Origin: Bacillota bacterium
GTDB lineage: Bacteria > Bacillota > Clostridia > Peptostreptococcales > Anaerovoracaceae
Reading direction: 5' to 3'
DNA: 64,000 bases
NCBI GenBank assembly: GCA_030530285.1
Contig: JAUMVD010000002.1
Coordinates: 1-64,000 of the forward strand
Numbering within the stretch: position 1 is the first letter of the stretch; every line of letters begins with the position of its first letter. Positions 43,307 through 51,388 of the stretch are shown here, one piece after another. The notes beneath the pieces are model-generated. The model was not told the origin of the DNA, made no database searches, and was given only the letters and a program-made list of their open reading frames with translations. Both the position numbers and the translations under genes were made by a program.

Positions 43307-44161
43307 TTACTGATTCAGCCCTGCTGCTTCAACGACGTGTTTCATCAATACAGCAGTCGTCACGCTGCCTACGCCCCCCGGCACCGGAGTGATCATGGCA
43401 GCGCGCGGCTCTGCCTCATCGAAATTCATATCTCCGCAGAGTTTACCCTCTTCATCCACATTGATGCCCACATCGATCAAAACCTGCCCCTCGCCAAGCT
43501 TATCGGCGCCGACCATTTTGGCTCTGCCGAGGGCTGCGATCACGATATCCGCTTCACGGCCCGCTTTGGCGAAGTCCTCCGCCGTCGTTCTGCTGTGGCA
43601 GACCGTTATGGTCGCATGTCTTCTCATGGCCATCATGGCTACAGGTTTGCCGATGACCAGACTTCTTCCCATGATGGTGACTTTCTTGCCCTTGAGCTCG
43701 ACGCCGTAGTGGTCCAGCATATGGATGCAGGCTTCGGCTGTGCATGGCGGATAGCCCAGATCGCTGTCCATAAACACCCCTGCCATGGACCCGGATGTGA
43801 TGCCGTCCATATCCTTGGCTGGTGACAGACTTTCACATACTGCCTTCTCGTCGATGTGCTTCGGCAAAGGTCTGAACATGAGAACGCCGTGAATGCTGTC
43901 GTCTTCATTGATCTTTTGGATTACACCGATCAGTTCATCCTGACCGGTTTCCTCTCCCAGCACGAACTGTCTCACGTCGATTCCTGTCTGTTCAGCTCTC
44001 TTGAGAGCGCCCTTCTCATATGAAAGGTCTCCGGGGTTTTCTCCGAGTCTGATGATCGCCAGTGTCGGAATGATCCCCTGCTCTCTGAGCGCTTCGGCTT
44101 TGGCTTTGGTCGTCTCCGTAAGGCTCTTTGCCACAGCCTTACCCTTTAGTAATTCTGCCAT
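43307..44161 (-). CDS. folD: Bifunctional methylene-THF dehydrogenase/cyclohydrolase
   Basis: A 284-aa enzyme interconverting 5,10-methylene-, methenyl- and 10-formyl-tetrahydrofolate with NADP. Typical signatures: GNPGDLSYEKGALKRAEQTG variant near 45 (shown by ENPGDLSYEKGA), the catalytic Lys in this segment, DMDGITSG near 145, and the Rossmann motif IMGRSLVIGKPVAM. It ends with the family's TPVPGGVGSVTTAVLM. The ATG at 44161 has AGGA seven bases before it; a TTG at 44167 is also in frame but less likely. The start overlaps the rnhB end by 23 bases. The protein feeds one-carbon units into purine, thymidylate and methionine synthesis. Confidence 0.96.
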   Translation of the reverse strand: MAELLKGKAVAKSLTETTKAKAEALREQGIIPTLAIIRLGENPGDLSYEKGALKRAEQTGIDVRQFVLGEETGQDELIGVIQKINEDDSIHGVLMFRPLPKHIDEKAVCESLSPAKDMDGITSGSMAGVFMDSDLGYPPCTAEACIHMLDHYGVELKGKKVTIMGRSLVIGKPVAMMAMRRHATITVCHSRTTAEDFAKAGREADIVIAALGRAKMVGADKLGEGQVLIDVGINVDEEGKLCGDMNFDEAEPRAAMITPVPGGVGSVTTAVLMKHVVEAAGLNQ

Positions 44162-44843
44162 CTTCAAATCCTTTCTGTAAAAACGTCAATCTGTGTATCG
44201 GACACGTGCCGTGCTCTCTCAGTCCCTCATAATGAGCCGCGGTTCCGTAACCCTTATTCTTTTCAAAAGCATACCATGGATATTCTTTCGCGTACTCCAC
44301 CATCATCCTGTCCCTGGTGACCTTGGCGATGATGGATGCCGCCGCGATAGCCAGTACTTTGGCATCGCCTTTGATGATCGCCTCCTGAGGCTGCTCCAGA
44401 TCCTCTATGGTGACGGCGTCAAACAGGACGTAGTCGATCTGCGCGGGTCCTTCCGGGCCGGCAGGCTGCAGATTCGCCAGCTTGCTGTCACACTGCGCGA
44501 TCGCCTTTTTCATCGCTTTCTTGGTGGCCTGCAGGATGTTGACCTCATCGATCTCTTCATGGGTGCACATTCCGATTCCGATCGCCAGCGCCTTCTCATT
44601 GATCCGATCAAAGAGCTCTTCTCTGCGCTTCTCCGAAAGTTTTTTGGAATCATCTACCCCCAGCACATCAAAATCCTCAGGCAAAACCACCGCTGCCGTG
44701 ACCACCGGTCCGGCCAGAGGTCCTCTGCCCACTTCATCGACTCCTGCGATGTATTGATAGCCCGCCTCATGGAGCTTTTGCTCCGGCAGCTTCATTTCTG
44801 CCAGGCGGAGCTTTTGCTTCTGTATCCGTTCTTCTTTTTTCAT
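44139..44843 (-). CDS. rnhB: Ribonuclease HII
   Basis: A 234-aa enzyme that cuts RNA in RNA-DNA hybrids and at single ribonucleotides in DNA. The N-terminal catalytic motif is AGVDEVGRGPLAGPV, with the Asp-Glu pair, and further acidic residues come from VDDSKKLS and VLFDAVTIED. The helix at the N-terminus (KLRLAEMKLPEQKLHEAG) is typical of Firmicutes. It overlaps the rbgA stop by four bases and is coupled to it. The gene order rplS-rbgA-rnhB matches B. subtilis (rplS-ylqF-rnhB). Confidence 0.96.
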   Translation of the reverse strand: MKKEERIQKQKLRLAEMKLPEQKLHEAGYQYIAGVDEVGRGPLAGPVVTAAVVLPEDFDVLGVDDSKKLSEKRREELFDRINEKALAIGIGMCTHEEIDEVNILQATKKAMKKAIAQCDSKLANLQPAGPEGPAQIDYVLFDAVTIEDLEQPQEAIIKGDAKVLAIAAASIIAKVTRDRMMVEYAKEYPWYAFEKNKGYGTAAHYEGLREHGTCPIHRLTFLQKGFEDGRITKG

Positions 44844-45664
44844 GTTGATGGTTTCTCCGGCATTTCCAGCGTGATCCTGCCGATCTTGGCGCTTCTGAAT
44901 TCATCCAGCACCAGCTTGCCGATCCGCTCATAGTCTATCCGTTTGCCCGACATAATGCAACCGCGTTTGAGGGCCATTGCTTCCATGGTCTCCAGGGGCG
45001 TCTCTCCCATCTCATTGAGTTTATATCTTTCTTTGAGCATGTCCGGATAACGCGCCATCAGCACGCCGATCAGTTCCATCCCCAGAGTCGGCACATCCAG
45101 GATCTCGTCTTTGATGGATCCGCAAAACGCCAGATTCAGCCCCACCTTCGGATCTTCGAATTTAGGCCACAAAATCCCCGGCGTATCCAGAAGCTGCATG
45201 CCGTTACCCAGTCTCAGCCACTGTTTTCCTTTCGTGACACCGGGTTTGTTGCCCGTCTTGGCGCTCTTTTTGCCCGTGAGTCTGTTGATCAGCGATGACT
45301 TGCCGCAGTTCGGCACGCCCACGATCATGAGCCTTTTGGCTCCCATGCCTTCCAGAATCTTAAGGAGAGTTTTGACTCCGGCACCGCTCATGCTGTTGAC
45401 GGAGACAGCCTTAACGGCCGCTTCCCTTTCGGTGAGATATTCTGCCCAGACCTTGGTGGCGCTTTCATCGGCCAGATCGCTCTTATTCAGAGCAATCACT
45501 CTGGGCTTTCGCTTCACCAGCTCATCGATGATGGGATTCCTGCTGGAAACCGGAATCCTGGCGTCGACAACCTCTATGACCGCGTCCACCATTTTCAGGT
45601 TTTCCTGAATCAGCTCGCGGGTTTTTTTCATGTGACCGGGATACCAGTTAATATTCTCAATCAT
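44840..45664 (-). CDS. rbgA: Ribosome biogenesis GTPase RbgA (YlqF)
   Basis: A 274-aa circularly permuted GTPase needed for late 50S subunit assembly. The G motifs come in permuted order: G4 ALNKSDL (near 58), G5 VSVNS, G1 GVPNCGKSSLI (near 136), G3 DTPGILWPK. The C-terminal 90 residues form the ribosome-binding ANTAR-like helical domain. It follows rplS after a terminator and a short gap. The membrane-free sequence and length are typical. Confidence 0.95.
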   Translation of the reverse strand: MIENINWYPGHMKKTRELIQENLKMVDAVIEVVDARIPVSSRNPIIDELVKRKPRVIALNKSDLADESATKVWAEYLTEREAAVKAVSVNSMSGAGVKTLLKILEGMGAKRLMIVGVPNCGKSSLINRLTGKKSAKTGNKPGVTKGKQWLRLGNGMQLLDTPGILWPKFEDPKVGLNLAFCGSIKDEILDVPTLGMELIGVLMARYPDMLKERYKLNEMGETPLETMEAMALKRGCIMSGKRIDYERIGKLVLDEFRSAKIGRITLEMPEKPST

Positions 45665-45695
45665 GTTGCTGCTCCCTATGATTTCCGCAATTATG

Positions 45696-45721
45696 AAAAA
45701 AGGACCTCACTATGAAGGTCC
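45696..45721 (-). terminator. Terminator after rplS
   Basis: On the minus strand GGACCT pairs with AGGTCC around an 8-base loop, followed by six T residues. It lies between rplS and rbgA, so rbgA-rnhB-folD either use read-through or another promoter. Confidence 0.85.
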
Positions 45722-45729
45722 CTTTAGAA

Positions 45730-46077
45730 TTATCTGCTTTCTTTTGACTTGATCTTAGCTGATTTACCAGTTCTCTGTCTCATGTAGTGCAGTCTGGCTC
45801 TTCTAACCTTACCGTGTCTTACGACCTCGATCTTCTCAACCAGTGGTGAGTGGATCGGGAACGTCTTTTCAACGCCGACTCCGGATGCGATTCTTCTTAC
45901 TGTGAAAGTCTCGCCGATTCCGCCGTTCTGTCTCTTCAAAACAAAGCCTTCGAATATCTGAATTCTTTCTCTGTTTCCTTCTTTGATTTTAACGTGTACC
46001 TTTACAGTATCTCCAACGTTAAATGCAGGGATGTCAGATTTCATATATTCTTGTGTTACTGAGCTCATTACGTCCAT
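45730..46077 (-). CDS. rplS: 50S ribosomal protein L19
   Basis: A 115-aa ribosomal protein at the 30S-50S interface. Recognised by the N-terminal [17 protein letters not shown], the central [20 protein letters not shown] and the C-terminal [11 protein letters not shown]. Length is standard. A strong promoter and a structured leader of about 110 bases precede it, and GGAAGGAGGAAG is the ribosome site. A terminator follows directly. Confidence 0.98.
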   Translation of the reverse strand: MDVMSSVTQEYMKSDIPAFNVGDTVKVHVKIKEGNRERIQIFEGFVLKRQNGGIGETFTVRRIASGVGVEKTFPIHSPLVEKIEVVRHGKVRRARLHYMRQRTGKSAKIKSKESR

Positions 46078-46187
46078 CGCTCTTCCTCCTTCCCTTCGAA
46101 ACGTTCATGACCTGTCCGGAACAGCCGGAGCCTTACGATCAGAGGACCGCCCGTTAAATTACAATCTGCATGCGCTCCAGCGCACGC
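46078..46187 (-). promoter_or_regulatory. Structured 5' leader of rplS, possible L19 autoregulatory leader
   Basis: The predicted transcript begins with a hairpin, GCGTGCGC-TGGA-GCGCATGC (46168-46187), and runs about 110 bases to the ATG, with further pairing potential around CTCCGGCTGTTCCGGA. L19 leaders that bind the protein are known in Firmicutes; I cannot confirm the match without a covariance search. Confidence 0.45.
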
Positions 46188-46193
46188 TCAATA

Positions 46194-46222
46194 ATTATAC
46201 AATATAAAAAATCCCCTTGCAA
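46194..46222 (-). promoter_or_regulatory. Promoter of rplS
   Basis: Minus-strand TTGCAA (46217-46222), exactly 17 bases, TATAAT (46194-46199). The -35 lies in the loop of the terminator hairpin of the preceding recombinase gene. Confidence 0.8.
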
Positions 46223-46231
46223 GGATTTTTT
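46206..46231 (-). terminator. Terminator of the recombinase gene
   Basis: On the minus strand AAAAAATCC (46223-46231) pairs with GGATTTTTT (46206-46214) over 9 bp, ending in six T residues, eight bases loop. It overlaps the rplS promoter. Confidence 0.72.
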
Positions 46232-46252
46232 ACGTTCTCAATGGTGCCTTTT

Positions 46253-47137
46253 TTATGCTCTCGGATGTGTCTTGTCGTAAACATCTTTGATCCTGTTTTT
46301 TGTCGCGGATAAATAGATCTGTGTTGCCGTGATATCCTCATGCCCCATGAGTTCCTGCAGAGACTTGAGATCCGCGCCGTTCTGAAGCATATGAACCGCG
46401 AACGAATTCCTGAGGGTATTGGGCGTCAGACGCTGCTGCAGCCCGGTCTTCTCCCCGTATTCTTTTAGCAGTTTCCATAACCCCTGCCTGGTGATTCTGC
46501 TCCCGTAGTAATTGACAAACAAAGCTTTCTCGTCCCGGTTGTCGTCTCTCAGAAGTTTCTTTCTGACATCGTAGACATATTCTTCAAGGGCGGCTCTGGA
46601 CGGCCTTCCGAGGGGCACGATCCTGGCCCGTATCGAAGACGTGGCGCAGGTGATGAACCCCATTCTGAAATTCACATCTTCCACATTGGCATCGATCAGC
46701 TCACTGACTTTGATGCCGGTCGCATACAGCACCTCCAGAATGGCTCTGTCTCTGATGCCCTTGAGACTTCTGTCAGGTACCTCCAGAAGACGATCCACCT
46801 CTTCGATGGTCAGAAATTCCAGTTCCTTTCGTTCGATTTTAGGCGTTTTGATTCCGGATGTCGGATTGTCTTTGATGACATTTATTTTCTGAAGATAACG
46901 AAAGAATGACCGCAAAGAAGCCAGCTTCCTGTTTACTGTGGATGCGGATTTCCCTGTGGATTTCAAGTTGTGAAGATACGCTACGATTTCCGTGCTGGAG
47001 ACTTCCGTCACATCGGTGATCCCGCGTGAGCTTTCAAACGAAATGAAACTAATGACATCTCTTTTATACGCTTCCAGCGTGTTTTTTGCCATGCGTTTTT
47101 CTTTCTGAAGATATTGGACAAACTCTTCGATGTACAT
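46253..47137 (-). CDS. XerC/XerD-like tyrosine recombinase with altered catalytic residues
   Basis: A 294-aa protein with the full Xer architecture: N-terminal SAM-like domain (about 1-95) and catalytic domain (about 105-294), ending HPRA. It aligns closely to E. coli XerD, but three of the six catalytic positions differ: the first Arg (ATGLRVSEL) is Lys143 in ATGIKVSEL, the hairpin Lys of GKGNKERLVPL is Ser167, and the first His of HxxR is Asn240 (TPNTLRNSF). Arg243, His266 and the nucleophile Tyr275 remain. It may be a weak or partner-dependent enzyme. It follows the Nudix gene by 28 bases with AGGAGG before its ATG. Chromosome dimer resolution is therefore not certain. Confidence 0.88.
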   Translation of the reverse strand: MYIEEFVQYLQKEKRMAKNTLEAYKRDVISFISFESSRGITDVTEVSSTEIVAYLHNLKSTGKSASTVNRKLASLRSFFRYLQKINVIKDNPTSGIKTPKIERKELEFLTIEEVDRLLEVPDRSLKGIRDRAILEVLYATGIKVSELIDANVEDVNFRMGFITCATSSIRARIVPLGRPSRAALEEYVYDVRKKLLRDDNRDEKALFVNYYGSRITRQGLWKLLKEYGEKTGLQQRLTPNTLRNSFAVHMLQNGADLKSLQELMGHEDITATQIYLSATKNRIKDVYDKTHPRA

Positions 47138-47165
47138 CTCGTTCCTCCTATCAGATCCATCTGAA

Positions 47166-47696
47166 TTATCTCTGTTCCTTTGCCATCATAAGCGCCGCTA
47201 AGGTTTTGGCGTCAACCAGTTCTCCTCTCGCTGCCATGTCGTACGCCTCATCAAAAGGCATTTCGATCACCTCGACCGCTTCATCCTCATCCAGCTGCTG
47301 CTCTCCGGCAGTGAGGTCTGTCATAAGATAAAGATATATTACTTCGAGGGAATACGCAACGCTTACGTTGATCTTCCCCAACAGCTTTATGGACCCCGCG
47401 GTATATCCGGTTTCTTCCTTGAGTTCCCTGACCGCGGCTCCCAGCGGATCCATCTCGCCTTTATCTATCTTCCCTGCGGGTATTTCCAGAACCGGCCTGC
47501 CTACAGCATACCGGAACTGTCTGACCAAAACGATATCATCGTTATCATTGATGGCCACCATGGCCACCGCTCCGTTATGCTCTATGATTTCCCGATACGC
47601 TTCGCCCTGAATCGCGGTGACCTTATCGCGTCTCAGGTTCAGTATCTTTCCTTCATATATTCTCTCGCTGCTTATGAGTTCTTCTTTAAAAATCAT
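47166..47696 (-). CDS. Nudix hydrolase, ADP-ribose pyrophosphatase type
   Basis: A 176-aa hydrolase of nucleoside diphosphates linked to another group, most likely ADP-ribose. The Nudix box starts [18 protein letters not shown] and ends KEETGY; it is one residue longer than the strict consensus between the first Glu and REL. The upstream [19 protein letters not shown] is characteristic of ADP-ribose pyrophosphatases. It overlaps the proC stop by four bases and is coupled to it. Homodimeric, cytoplasmic. Confidence 0.93.
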   Translation of the reverse strand: MIFKEELISSERIYEGKILNLRRDKVTAIQGEAYREIIEHNGAVAMVAINDNDDIVLVRQFRYAVGRPVLEIPAGKIDKGEMDPLGAAVRELKEETGYTAGSIKLLGKINVSVAYSLEVIYLYLMTDLTAGEQQLDEDEAVEVIEMPFDEAYDMAARGELVDAKTLAALMMAKEQR

Positions 47697-48517
47697 CCTT
47701 GCTTCTCCTTTGTCATTTCGATTGATCGGTCTACCGCAGCCTGAAAGCCCTCTTTGGTCTTATCCATAAAGCCGTTTTCCAGCAGTTTATTCACCGCTTC
47801 GATGGTGGTTCCGCCAGGGGAGCAAACATTGATCCTGAGCTGCTGTATGCTCTCTTCTGACTCCAGTACCATCTTCGCGGCTCCCAGCACGGCCTGCGCG
47901 GCAAAGACCCGGGCCTTATCCTCTGCCATACCGTTTGCTGCCGCCGCATCCATCAGCGCCTCGATGTACATATATGTATATGCCGGGCTGCTGCCGCTGA
48001 CGCCGATGACACAGTCAATCAGCGCTTCATCCACCTCTTCCGCCGAGCCTACGGAGTCAAAAATCTCTTTCACCCTGTAAAACTCATCATCCGAAACATT
48101 GTCCTTTCTGCATACGGCAGTCATGGCTTCTCCAACCTTGGCCGGAGTGTTCGGCATGATCCTGATGATCTTCGGGTTTCCGCCCAGCATTTGTGAAATG
48201 TGATCGATGCTGACGCCCGCTGCCATGGATACCAGGATTCTGTCTTTGTTCTTCCCAAAGGCTTCTGCGATTTCCTCCAGGACTCCGTCGATGACCTGGG
48301 GCTTTACGCCTATGACAACGACATCTGCCGCTTCGCACAGCGCGGTATTGTCATCTATGATTTCGCATCTGCCGCCTGTTCTCTCCAGAGCCCAAACCGA
48401 ATGAGACGGTTCCTTGTTGGAAACCAGTAAGCGGCTGCCTTCTGATGCGTCCGAGGCCGCGTACCCTTCGAGGATGGCGCCTCCCATATTGCCTGTTCCG
48501 ATAAATCCTATGATCAT
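47693..48517 (-). CDS. proC: Pyrroline-5-carboxylate reductase
   Basis: A 274-aa NAD(P)H enzyme that makes proline from pyrroline-5-carboxylate. Rossmann motif [17 protein letters not shown] at the start, and the C-terminal helical dimer domain with [14 protein letters not shown] and [11 protein letters not shown]. The ATG at 48517 is set by AGGAGGAAGAATT. It overlaps the exonuclease stop by four bases. Confidence 0.95.
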   Translation of the reverse strand: MIIGFIGTGNMGGAILEGYAASDASEGSRLLVSNKEPSHSVWALERTGGRCEIIDDNTALCEAADVVVIGVKPQVIDGVLEEIAEAFGKNKDRILVSMAAGVSIDHISQMLGGNPKIIRIMPNTPAKVGEAMTAVCRKDNVSDDEFYRVKEIFDSVGSAEEVDEALIDCVIGVSGSSPAYTYMYIEALMDAAAANGMAEDKARVFAAQAVLGAAKMVLESEESIQQLRINVCSPGGTTIEAVNKLLENGFMDKTKEGFQAAVDRSIEMTKEKQG

Positions 48518-49542
48518 AATTCTTCCTCCTGAAATTTCCTGATAAACGCCTTGGTAAAGTGATTGATTTCCATGTGCTTGGGTCCTTTGGCATCCTCTAT
48601 GATGAGAAACCCGCTTTCGCATGACGGAAACCGTTCCAGTTCTTCTGCATGCACTCCCGCTGCATTCAGGTCGATCAGTGTGAGCCCGGAATCCCTGATC
48701 ACCGGTACACTGAACCGAAACTCCCTGGTTGCTGATGAGAACTCCGTTTCAACGGGGTAACTGCCGAGAGCGTATCCGACGTAATCGATATAACCGCCAG
48801 CTGCCGGTTTCTGAACCCCCTGGATGATCAGTTGATTCCGCTTGACTGATGGTTTGCCGGTAACCAGGTTCCTTCCTGCCGGAAATCCCATGTTGTACAT
48901 CGCCTTATGGATGTCACACTTACTTAAAACCCGCGTCAGCTTCGTCAGCTGCCTGACATCATCATTATTGTGAAGGAGTATTTTTTGTTCTGCCTCTTTA
49001 TCCCCCGTCTTTTCATATCGGTAGTAAAGCTCCACGCTGTCCGCTCCGGAGATCTCGTCCGTTCGGGTCTCCCAAAGCCCCATGTAGTTTTCGATGGTCT
49101 TCTGCCGCAAATTCGGCACCATGCTTTTGATCGGGGAATGGCCTCTCACGACAACGAACAGGTCCAGATCATATACCCTGTCCAGAATATCGCGAAATCT
49201 GCTATCCTTTATCTTCCCGCCTTTGGTGAGAACCTCCAGCCGCTTCGCCAGAAATGGCATGTCGAACTTCCTGCCGTTATACGTAATCACTACGTCCACC
49301 TTGGCGATTTCCTCCAGATACTCACACAGCGTCTCACATTCTTCCTGTCTGTTTTCGGCAAGTACCTGATGCAGCTCATGGGTCTGACAGTTGTAGAGAC
49401 AACCCAGAATGAATCTGGTCTTCGAAGGATCCAGTCCGGTGGTTTCTATATCCAGCGCGCCTACGTTCATGCCGGGAAAGTACTGATTCCATATTACGCT
49501 TTCATACAGCTTTTCCTGGTAGCTTTCGATGATATGTTTCAT
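48514..49542 (-). CDS. YprB-type RNase H-fold exonuclease
   Basis: A 342-aa protein with a DEDD-type exonuclease fold (PF13482 group). Catalytic motifs: ALDIETTGLD (near 27), ITYNGRKFDMPFL (near 105), and the later HNNDDVRQL. In B. subtilis the YprB family lies next to a DEAD-box helicase; none is seen here. The final 100 residues are beta-rich and not recognised. The ATG at 49542 lies six bases after a TATAAT with TGC before it, so the mRNA may be leaderless. First gene of the unit with proC, the Nudix gene and the recombinase. Confidence 0.85.
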   Translation of the reverse strand: MKHIIESYQEKLYESVIWNQYFPGMNVGALDIETTGLDPSKTRFILGCLYNCQTHELHQVLAENRQEECETLCEYLEEIAKVDVVITYNGRKFDMPFLAKRLEVLTKGGKIKDSRFRDILDRVYDLDLFVVVRGHSPIKSMVPNLRQKTIENYMGLWETRTDEISGADSVELYYRYEKTGDKEAEQKILLHNNDDVRQLTKLTRVLSKCDIHKAMYNMGFPAGRNLVTGKPSVKRNQLIIQGVQKPAAGGYIDYVGYALGSYPVETEFSSATREFRFSVPVIRDSGLTLIDLNAAGVHAEELERFPSCESGFLIIEDAKGPKHMEINHFTKAFIRKFQEEEL

Positions 49543-49548
49543 GTACTT

Positions 49549-49557
49549 ATTATAGCA
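49549..49557 (-). promoter_or_regulatory. Extended -10 promoter giving a leaderless exonuclease mRNA
   Basis: Minus-strand TGCTATAAT (TATAAT at 49549-49554), six bases before the ATG at 49542. No good -35 and no ribosome site. It lies directly behind the thioredoxin terminator. Confidence 0.65.
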
Positions 49558-49589
49558 TAACAAAAGAGACCCGAAGGTCTCTTTTGTTA
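49558..49589 (-). terminator. Terminator of the thioredoxin operon
   Basis: A perfect 14-bp stem (49558-49571 with 49576-49589) with a UUCG tetraloop on the minus strand, closed by C-G, then a T-rich arm (TCTCTTTTGTTA). Confidence 0.93.
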
Positions 49590-49679
49590 AAAGGGGTATT
49601 GGGATTAGAGATTAATGAGGTTATCAGGGGGATAACCACATTTGTATTTTATTCTATACTTCATCAAATTGCAAGCTTT

Positions 49680-49988
49680 TTATAAAATTCCCTCTATTTC
49701 TGCTTTTGACCTCAAACCCACCAGCTGCTGCGCCGGTTCACCGTTCTTAAACAGAATCAGTGTCGGTATGGCGGTTATGTTATACTGCATTGCCAGCATC
49801 TGTTCCTCATCGATGTTGACCTTGCCGACTTTGACCTTGCCTTCGTACTCCTCAGCAATCTCCGCTACCACAGGCGCCACCATCTTGCACGGGCCGCACC
49901 AAACCGCCCAGAAATCTACCAGTACAGGAATTTCTGACTCCAGAACTTCCGCCTTAAAATTATCGGTTGTCAGTTTAACCTCTGCCAT
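49680..49988 (-). CDS. trxA: Thioredoxin
   Basis: A 102-aa cytoplasmic disulfide reductase. Active site [12 protein letters not shown] (about residues 29-40) and the cis-Pro in TAIPTLILF are both present. Its start overlaps the rhodanese gene by 14 bases. Last gene in the redox/sulfur unit with the rhodanese, thioesterase and flavin reductase. GGAGG precedes the ATG. Confidence 0.96.
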   Translation of the reverse strand: MAEVKLTTDNFKAEVLESEIPVLVDFWAVWCGPCKMVAPVVAEIAEEYEGKVKVGKVNIDEEQMLAMQYNITAIPTLILFKNGEPAQQLVGLRSKAEIEGIL

Positions 49989-50292
49989 GCTCTATTCCTC
50001 CTTTATATCCTCTGACTCCGCCAAGATTGACAATGTTGGTGTAGCCTTTTCTCTTCAGTCTTTTCATCGCCCTGCCGGCTCTGCCTCCATTGAGGCAATA
50101 GAGAAATACCGGCGTGTCCTTCTGCGCATATTTTTCCAGCTGACTCAGCTTGTTCAGCGGCACATTGACACTGCCTTTGATTCTTCCCATCTCAAACTCA
50201 TCCTTATTTCTTACATCCACAAGGACGGCTCCCGGCGTCTTCTTGAACAATTCAATCCCGTCGTTTATATCCGGTCTTCTGAATCCAAACAT
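49975..50292 (-). CDS. Rhodanese-like domain protein
   Basis: A 105-aa single rhodanese domain. The active-site Cys is in [14 protein letters not shown] (near residue 69), and the domain boundary motif is [24 protein letters not shown]. It probably carries a persulfide, accepting it from or passing it to the neighbouring thioredoxin. No signal peptide. Placed in the thioredoxin unit. Confidence 0.92.
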   Translation of the reverse strand: MFGFRRPDINDGIELFKKTPGAVLVDVRNKDEFEMGRIKGSVNVPLNKLSQLEKYAQKDTPVFLYCLNGGRAGRAMKRLKRKGYTNIVNLGGVRGYKGGIEHGRG

Positions 50293-50314
50293 CTGATTTC
50301 TCCCTTCCTAAATA

Positions 50315-50698
50315 CTATATCTTTGAATACGAAAACTGTCCGTCGCACACCACATCGCCGTCGGCGTGCAAAAGCTCTACCGCCACAATGCATGTTCTGG
50401 AGCCCCGATGTCTTACCGTCGCCTTTGCGATCAGCACTTCATCAGACAGTTCTGTGCTTTGATAAAACTGCAGGCTGCAGTTCTGCGTCACATACATATC
50501 GCCTGTCGCTCTGGCCGCCACGCCGCCTATGGCATCCGCCAGCGACGCATACGCTCCTCCCGTGACATGCCCCAGCATATCCGTAAAATCTTTTTTGGTT
50601 CTGAATCTGCCCAGAGCCTTTGTTTCATCCGCTTCGATGATCTCGATTCCGAAATAATCGGCGTACGGATATTTCTCATTGCTAAGATCCAAGCTCAT
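50315..50698 (-). CDS. PaaI-type hotdog thioesterase
   Basis: A 127-aa hotdog-fold thioesterase (acyl-CoA substrate). Family motif: MLGHVTGGAYASLADAIGGVAA with the conserved Gly-Gly and Asp. I chose the ATG at 50698, which has AAAGGG six bases upstream and overlaps the flavin reductase gene by 17 bases, over a longer in-frame reading. Substrate not predictable. Confidence 0.9.
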   Translation of the reverse strand: MSLDLSNEKYPYADYFGIEIIEADETKALGRFRTKKDFTDMLGHVTGGAYASLADAIGGVAARATGDMYVTQNCSLQFYQSTELSDEVLIAKATVRHRGSRTCIVAVELLHADGDVVCDGQFSYSKI

Positions 50699-51305
50699 CT
50701 TTGACCCTTTCCGCAAAGGCTTTGGCGTGCGCGGCCTTTGCTTCATCCATGAAGATCGTATTGTACCCCAGATGCCTTTCGATGAGGCTGCCGGCGTACG
50801 CTAACTGTGAATGTTTGCAATACCTTTTAATGCCTTCTTCGAACAGATCCGCTCCTTTATCCGGTTTGTATCCGCACGTGACGATGAGCGCCAGTTTCTT
50901 GCCCTGCCATAGCGACGGGCCTCTGTCCCCTCCGTGTGTCCCGGCGGCATCATCGTAGTACATGTTAAACGCGTAGACGCATCTGTCCAGCAACGCTTTC
51001 AGCGGCGCGGTGCAGTACCAGGAATAGATCGGTGTTGCCAGCACGATAAGATCGCTGCCGGTTATCTTGTCAAAGACGCTCTCGGCATCATCTTCCTGCA
51101 CGCACCAGGCCTCCGTCCAGTCCGTCTGACAGCACCTGCATGCCACGCAAGGCTTGATGTTCATATCATACAGATCCACTTCCTCGATGTGGATCTGATC
51201 GCTTCCGTCATATAGCTTTGCCAGCTCCGCCGCAAAGGCATCTGTCAGCGCATTGGTATTGCCGTTTTTTCTCGGGCTTGCCTTGATAATCAGTATCTTG
51301 TCCAT
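50682..51305 (-). CDS. Flavodoxin-like NADPH-dependent FMN reductase
   Basis: A 207-aa flavodoxin-fold oxidoreductase. The FMN phosphate loop is KASPRKNGNTNALTDAF (about 8-24), the flavin ring site ATPIYSWYCTAPLKALLDR. A CVACRCC cluster (about 50-56) is typical of the iron-sulfur-flavoprotein-like NADPH-dependent reductases of anaerobes. The ATG lies six bases after a TATAAT, giving a probably leaderless mRNA. First gene of the unit running to trxA. Confidence 0.9.
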   Translation of the reverse strand: MDKILIIKASPRKNGNTNALTDAFAAELAKLYDGSDQIHIEEVDLYDMNIKPCVACRCCQTDWTEAWCVQEDDAESVFDKITGSDLIVLATPIYSWYCTAPLKALLDRCVYAFNMYYDDAAGTHGGDRGPSLWQGKKLALIVTCGYKPDKGADLFEEGIKRYCKHSQLAYAGSLIERHLGYNTIFMDEAKAAHAKAFAERVKDELGS

Positions 51306-51311
51306 ACATAG

Positions 51312-51317
51312 ATTATA
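51312..51317 (-). promoter_or_regulatory. -10 element giving a leaderless flavin reductase mRNA
   Basis: Minus-strand TATAAT, then CTATGT (six bases), then the ATG at 51305. A -35 is not convincing. No Shine-Dalgarno sequence can fit. Confidence 0.65.
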
Positions 51318-51341
51318 CTATATTTATCACGCTGACGCACC

Positions 51342-51370
51342 AAAAAATGGAGCCGCTTCCGCAGCTCCAT
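51342..51370 (-). terminator. Terminator of the ilvBNE unit
   Basis: On the minus strand ATGGAGC pairs with GCTCCAT around a 10-base loop, followed by six T residues. Confidence 0.88.
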
Positions 51371-51388
51371 TTCTGTATTCGTATCCGT

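Noticed and set aside
46253-47137. Recombinase as evidence for an integrative element
   Set aside because: No att-like repeats, excisionase, mobilisation or phage genes are nearby; it is coupled to housekeeping genes and has the Xer-type ending.
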